Source: Callipepla californica brunnescens | Lineage: Eukaryota > Chordata > Aves > Galliformes > Odontophoridae | Direction: 5' to 3' | DNA length: 64,000 nt | Assembly: GCA_023055505.1 (NCBI GenBank) | Contig: JALIRH010000002.1 | Span: 53,691,233 to 53,755,232, forward strand | Shown: positions 62,644 to 64,000 of the stretch, one piece after another | How the letters are laid out: each line of letters opens with the position of its first letter | Position numbering within the stretch: the first letter of the stretch is position 1 | Program-made: the position numbers and the translations under genes | The notes under the pieces: model-generated | What the model saw: only the letters and a program-made list of their open reading frames with translations | What the model was told of the DNA's origin: nothing | The model's database searches: none

Positions 62644-63081
62644 TTAGGGGGGGAATGAACTCACCCCTCCCGGCGACCGTTTAGGCTGAGGAATGCAGCC
62701 ACCTCTAGTTCGAACGCTGGCGCGCCGGAAGGAAGAGAGCCCGAGAGGGGGGGGGCAACCCGCGCAGGCTCTGAGCGGATCTGTGCTCCCGGAAGCACCT
62801 CCGGAAGCACAACCGAGAGGGAGAGAGCGAGAGGTCCGGTGGACCTGGGCTCCTCCGCTCCGCTCACTCAGATGCTCATTCACTGGTTCAGGCTGTGACC
62901 AGGCAATCCCACTACACTTTCTCAAGCTGGATGCGATCAGTTCTGCTGGTGCCATCTTCCCTTCAGCCACTGGCAGTGATACAGTCGGTTCAGCTGGCAC
63001 TGTCTTGTCCACAGCCACCTTCCATGGTGTAGTCGATTCAGCCGGTGCTGTAGTTTCTCAGTTCCTGCGATTAACAACTGC
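62644..63081 (-). pseudogene. gag middle region with 16-residue repeats
   Basis: Continues in the same frame as the matrix ORF after a TGA (63082-63084), with a second in-frame TGA shortly after. It then stays open from 63018 to 62644. It encodes about 2.6 copies of a 16-residue repeat with cores such as TVPAEPTVSLPVAEG and KMAPAEL, from a 48-bp DNA repeat at 62937-63060. No known domain. Confidence 0.5.
62937..63060 (-). repeat. 48-bp tandem repeat inside gag
   Basis: Repeat starts fall at plus-strand 62937 (TCAGTTCTGCTGGTGCCATC), 62985 (TCGGTTCAGCTGGCACTGTC) and 63033 (TCGATTCAGCCGGTGCTGTA), exactly 48 bases apart. The period is a multiple of three and preserves the gag frame. Confidence 0.75.
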
Positions 63082-63468
63082 TCACGGGCTCCCACCACCT
63101 CCACCACCCCCACCGGGGCCTCCCAGGTCTGGTTTCTCTGGAGTCTCGCCCCTGCTCGCCTTACTGAGTCCCAGAAGCTGCCGAGCCTCCATCACTAGCT
63201 TTCCTTCCTCTCTAACAGCTTTTAGTGCATCTAGTATCAGTCCCCATGTTTTTAGCTCAGCCTCTCCCTTCTGAGCACTCATAACATGTTGTGCAAGTGC
63301 AGCGGTGAGATCATCCCACCTCCGGTGGTTGAGAATCTCTTGGGTGACCTTAACCTCCCCCTCCTGCTCTAACCGGGAGATAACTGCAGCTATCTCCTTC
63401 TCAGAAGGAGCATTCTCGACAAAGTAATCCTCACACAGCTGGAGTATTACCTTAATTAGCATTTCCAT
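63082..63468 (-). pseudogene. gag matrix-like ORF
   Basis: An open frame of 128 codons beginning MEMLIKVILQLCEDYF. It has an N-terminal helix pattern and a central WDDLTAALAQHVMS...LKTWGLILDALKAVREE segment resembling the alpharetroviral matrix protein. It ends in a Gly-rich tail coded by a CCACC repeat and a TGA. The family protein continues into the rest of gag, so the TGA truncates it. The ATG lies about 270 bases downstream of the primer-binding site, a normal leader length. Confidence 0.75.
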
Positions 63469-63482
63469 AATTCAGATGTCAG

Positions 63483-63666
63483 CTCAGCATCGTCACCCCG
63501 CTCTCGGCTGACTTTTCTCAGTAGATATTGACCCAGCACTCAGCGTCGTCACCCCGCTTTCGGCTGTCTTTTCTTAGTAGATATTGACCCGGTCCTCAGC
63601 ATCGTCACCCCGCTCTCACGGACTTCGGGTCCCAGCTCAGCGCTGTCACCCCGCTGCTTTCTGCTG
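63483..63666 (-). repeat. Tandem repeats in the retroviral leader
   Basis: Two 56-bp units (63483-63538 and 63539-63594) share CAGYRTCGTCACCCCGCT and TAGATATTGACCC, differing at few positions. Two shorter partial units follow (63595-63635 and 63636-63666). They lie between the primer-binding site and the gag ATG, the region that carries packaging and dimerisation signals in retroviruses. Confidence 0.85.
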
Positions 63667-63740
63667 GAGGGGAGGGAAAGAGAGAGAGAGAAAGAGAGAA
63701 GAGGGTAAGGGTTATGGTTCGGATTAGGTCTCCTTATACA

Positions 63741-63759
63741 CTCCTCACACGGGGTACCA
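63741..63759 (-). other. Primer-binding site, elongator tRNA-Met type
   Basis: Minus strand TGGTACCCCGTGTGAGGAG, two bases beyond the LTR end. The first 18 bases match the complement of the vertebrate elongator tRNA-Met 3' end with one mismatch (A for G at position 5). Avian leukosis-type alpharetroviruses use tRNA-Trp, so this is a different primer class. Confidence 0.7.
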
Positions 63760-63762
63760 TTT

Positions 63763-64000
63763 GTTGCCACGTCTGGAGGCTGGTCCGCCCGGGCGAGCAC
63801 AGCTTAAACCACACGACTGGACTCCGCTATGATGATGCAGAAAATGGCGAAAATGGCCTTTAATTAAGGCACAACAACTCCTAATATACTAATCTTTAGA
63901 TTGTCTATGCCCCCTCAAGCTAGCATCACACATCATTCACAGAGCTTGGGGAAGTCCTGTTGCATTACACCTCGAGTCCCCGGACACGCCTACTACAACA
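63763..64000 (-). mobile_element. LTR 3' part (R-U5), cut by the window edge
   Basis: Minus-strand LTR sequence ending GACGTGGCAACA at 63763, followed by AA and the primer-binding site. An ATTAAA (63858-63863) and a weak TATATTA (about 63882-63888) are possible processing and promoter signals. The 5' end of the LTR lies beyond the window. Confidence 0.65.

Larger units (their letters stand above)
61491..64000 (-). mobile_element. Endogenous retrovirus, 5' fragment (alpha/betaretrovirus-like)
   Basis: Reading right to left on the minus strand: end of an LTR (window edge to 63763), tRNA-Met primer-binding site (63741-63759), a leader with tandem repeats (63483-63666), a matrix-like gag ORF from the ATG at 63468, a Gly/Pro-rich linker region, and capsid-like coding sequence to about 61493. 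No protease, polymerase, envelope or second LTR is seen in the window, so at least the 3' part is missing. The coding region is broken by stops, frameshifts and a rearrangement. The matrix and capsid resemble class II (alpha/beta) retroviruses. The family name is not known to me. Confidence 0.85.

Noticed and set aside
62693..63274. 193-codon plus-strand frame
   Set aside because: Antisense of the retroviral matrix and linker region; its proline run is the complement of the Gly tail.
1..64000. CRISPR arrays, bacterial operons, riboswitches or plasmid features
   Set aside because: The window is vertebrate nuclear DNA with spliced genes and CR1 elements. No regularly spaced direct-repeat array exists.

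Overview
This is a vertebrate, almost certainly galliform bird (chicken-like), nuclear window. It is AT-rich, intron-bearing DNA with many 5'-truncated CR1 retroposons, a bird-type LTR-like repeat and part of an endogenous retrovirus. Two protein-coding genes can be reconstructed exon by exon, head to head on a shared CpG island: FBXO15 (minus strand, ten coding exons, 514 residues) and TIMM21 (plus strand, six exons, 231 residues). This pair has the same arrangement in human 18q22.3. All exon junctions were derived here from GT/AG sites, reading phase and recalled similarity to the human proteins. No alignment was run.

Layout. 1-11.0 kb: no confirmed gene; a CR1 copy (7.1-7.6 kb), a bird LTR-like repeat split by a CR1 insertion (8.9-10.9 kb) and one unexplained open frame on the minus strand (8.63-8.89 kb). 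11.3-28.25 kb: FBXO15, whose introns carry several CR1 pieces. 28.06-28.97 kb: CpG-island bidirectional promoter with an inverted CCAAT box, a ZNF143-type element and an ATGGCGG element that is either a YY1 site or a short upstream ORF. 28.7-33.2 kb: TIMM21 with its polyadenylation signal. 33.2-61.4 kb: no gene recognised; CR1 pieces, homopolymer runs and small local duplications. CYB5A, the next gene in human, was looked for by eye and not found. 61.5-64.0 kb: the 5' part of an alpha/betaretrovirus-like endogenous retrovirus on the minus strand, running in from the right edge: partial LTR, a primer-binding site matching elongator tRNA-Met, a leader with 56-bp tandem repeats, and a broken gag.

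The most unusual structure is inside that gag. Between two pieces of capsid coding sequence lies a short capsid C-terminal piece in the opposite orientation. Directly abutting it is a 36-nt sequence closely matching the 5' half of tRNA-Cys, from its mature 5' end to the anticodon. This looks like a fossil of template switching during reverse transcription that captured a cellular tRNA half. The two cellular genes act separately: FBXO15 is an SCF ubiquitin-ligase substrate receptor, and TIMM21 is a mitochondrial inner-membrane import factor. They share only the promoter region.
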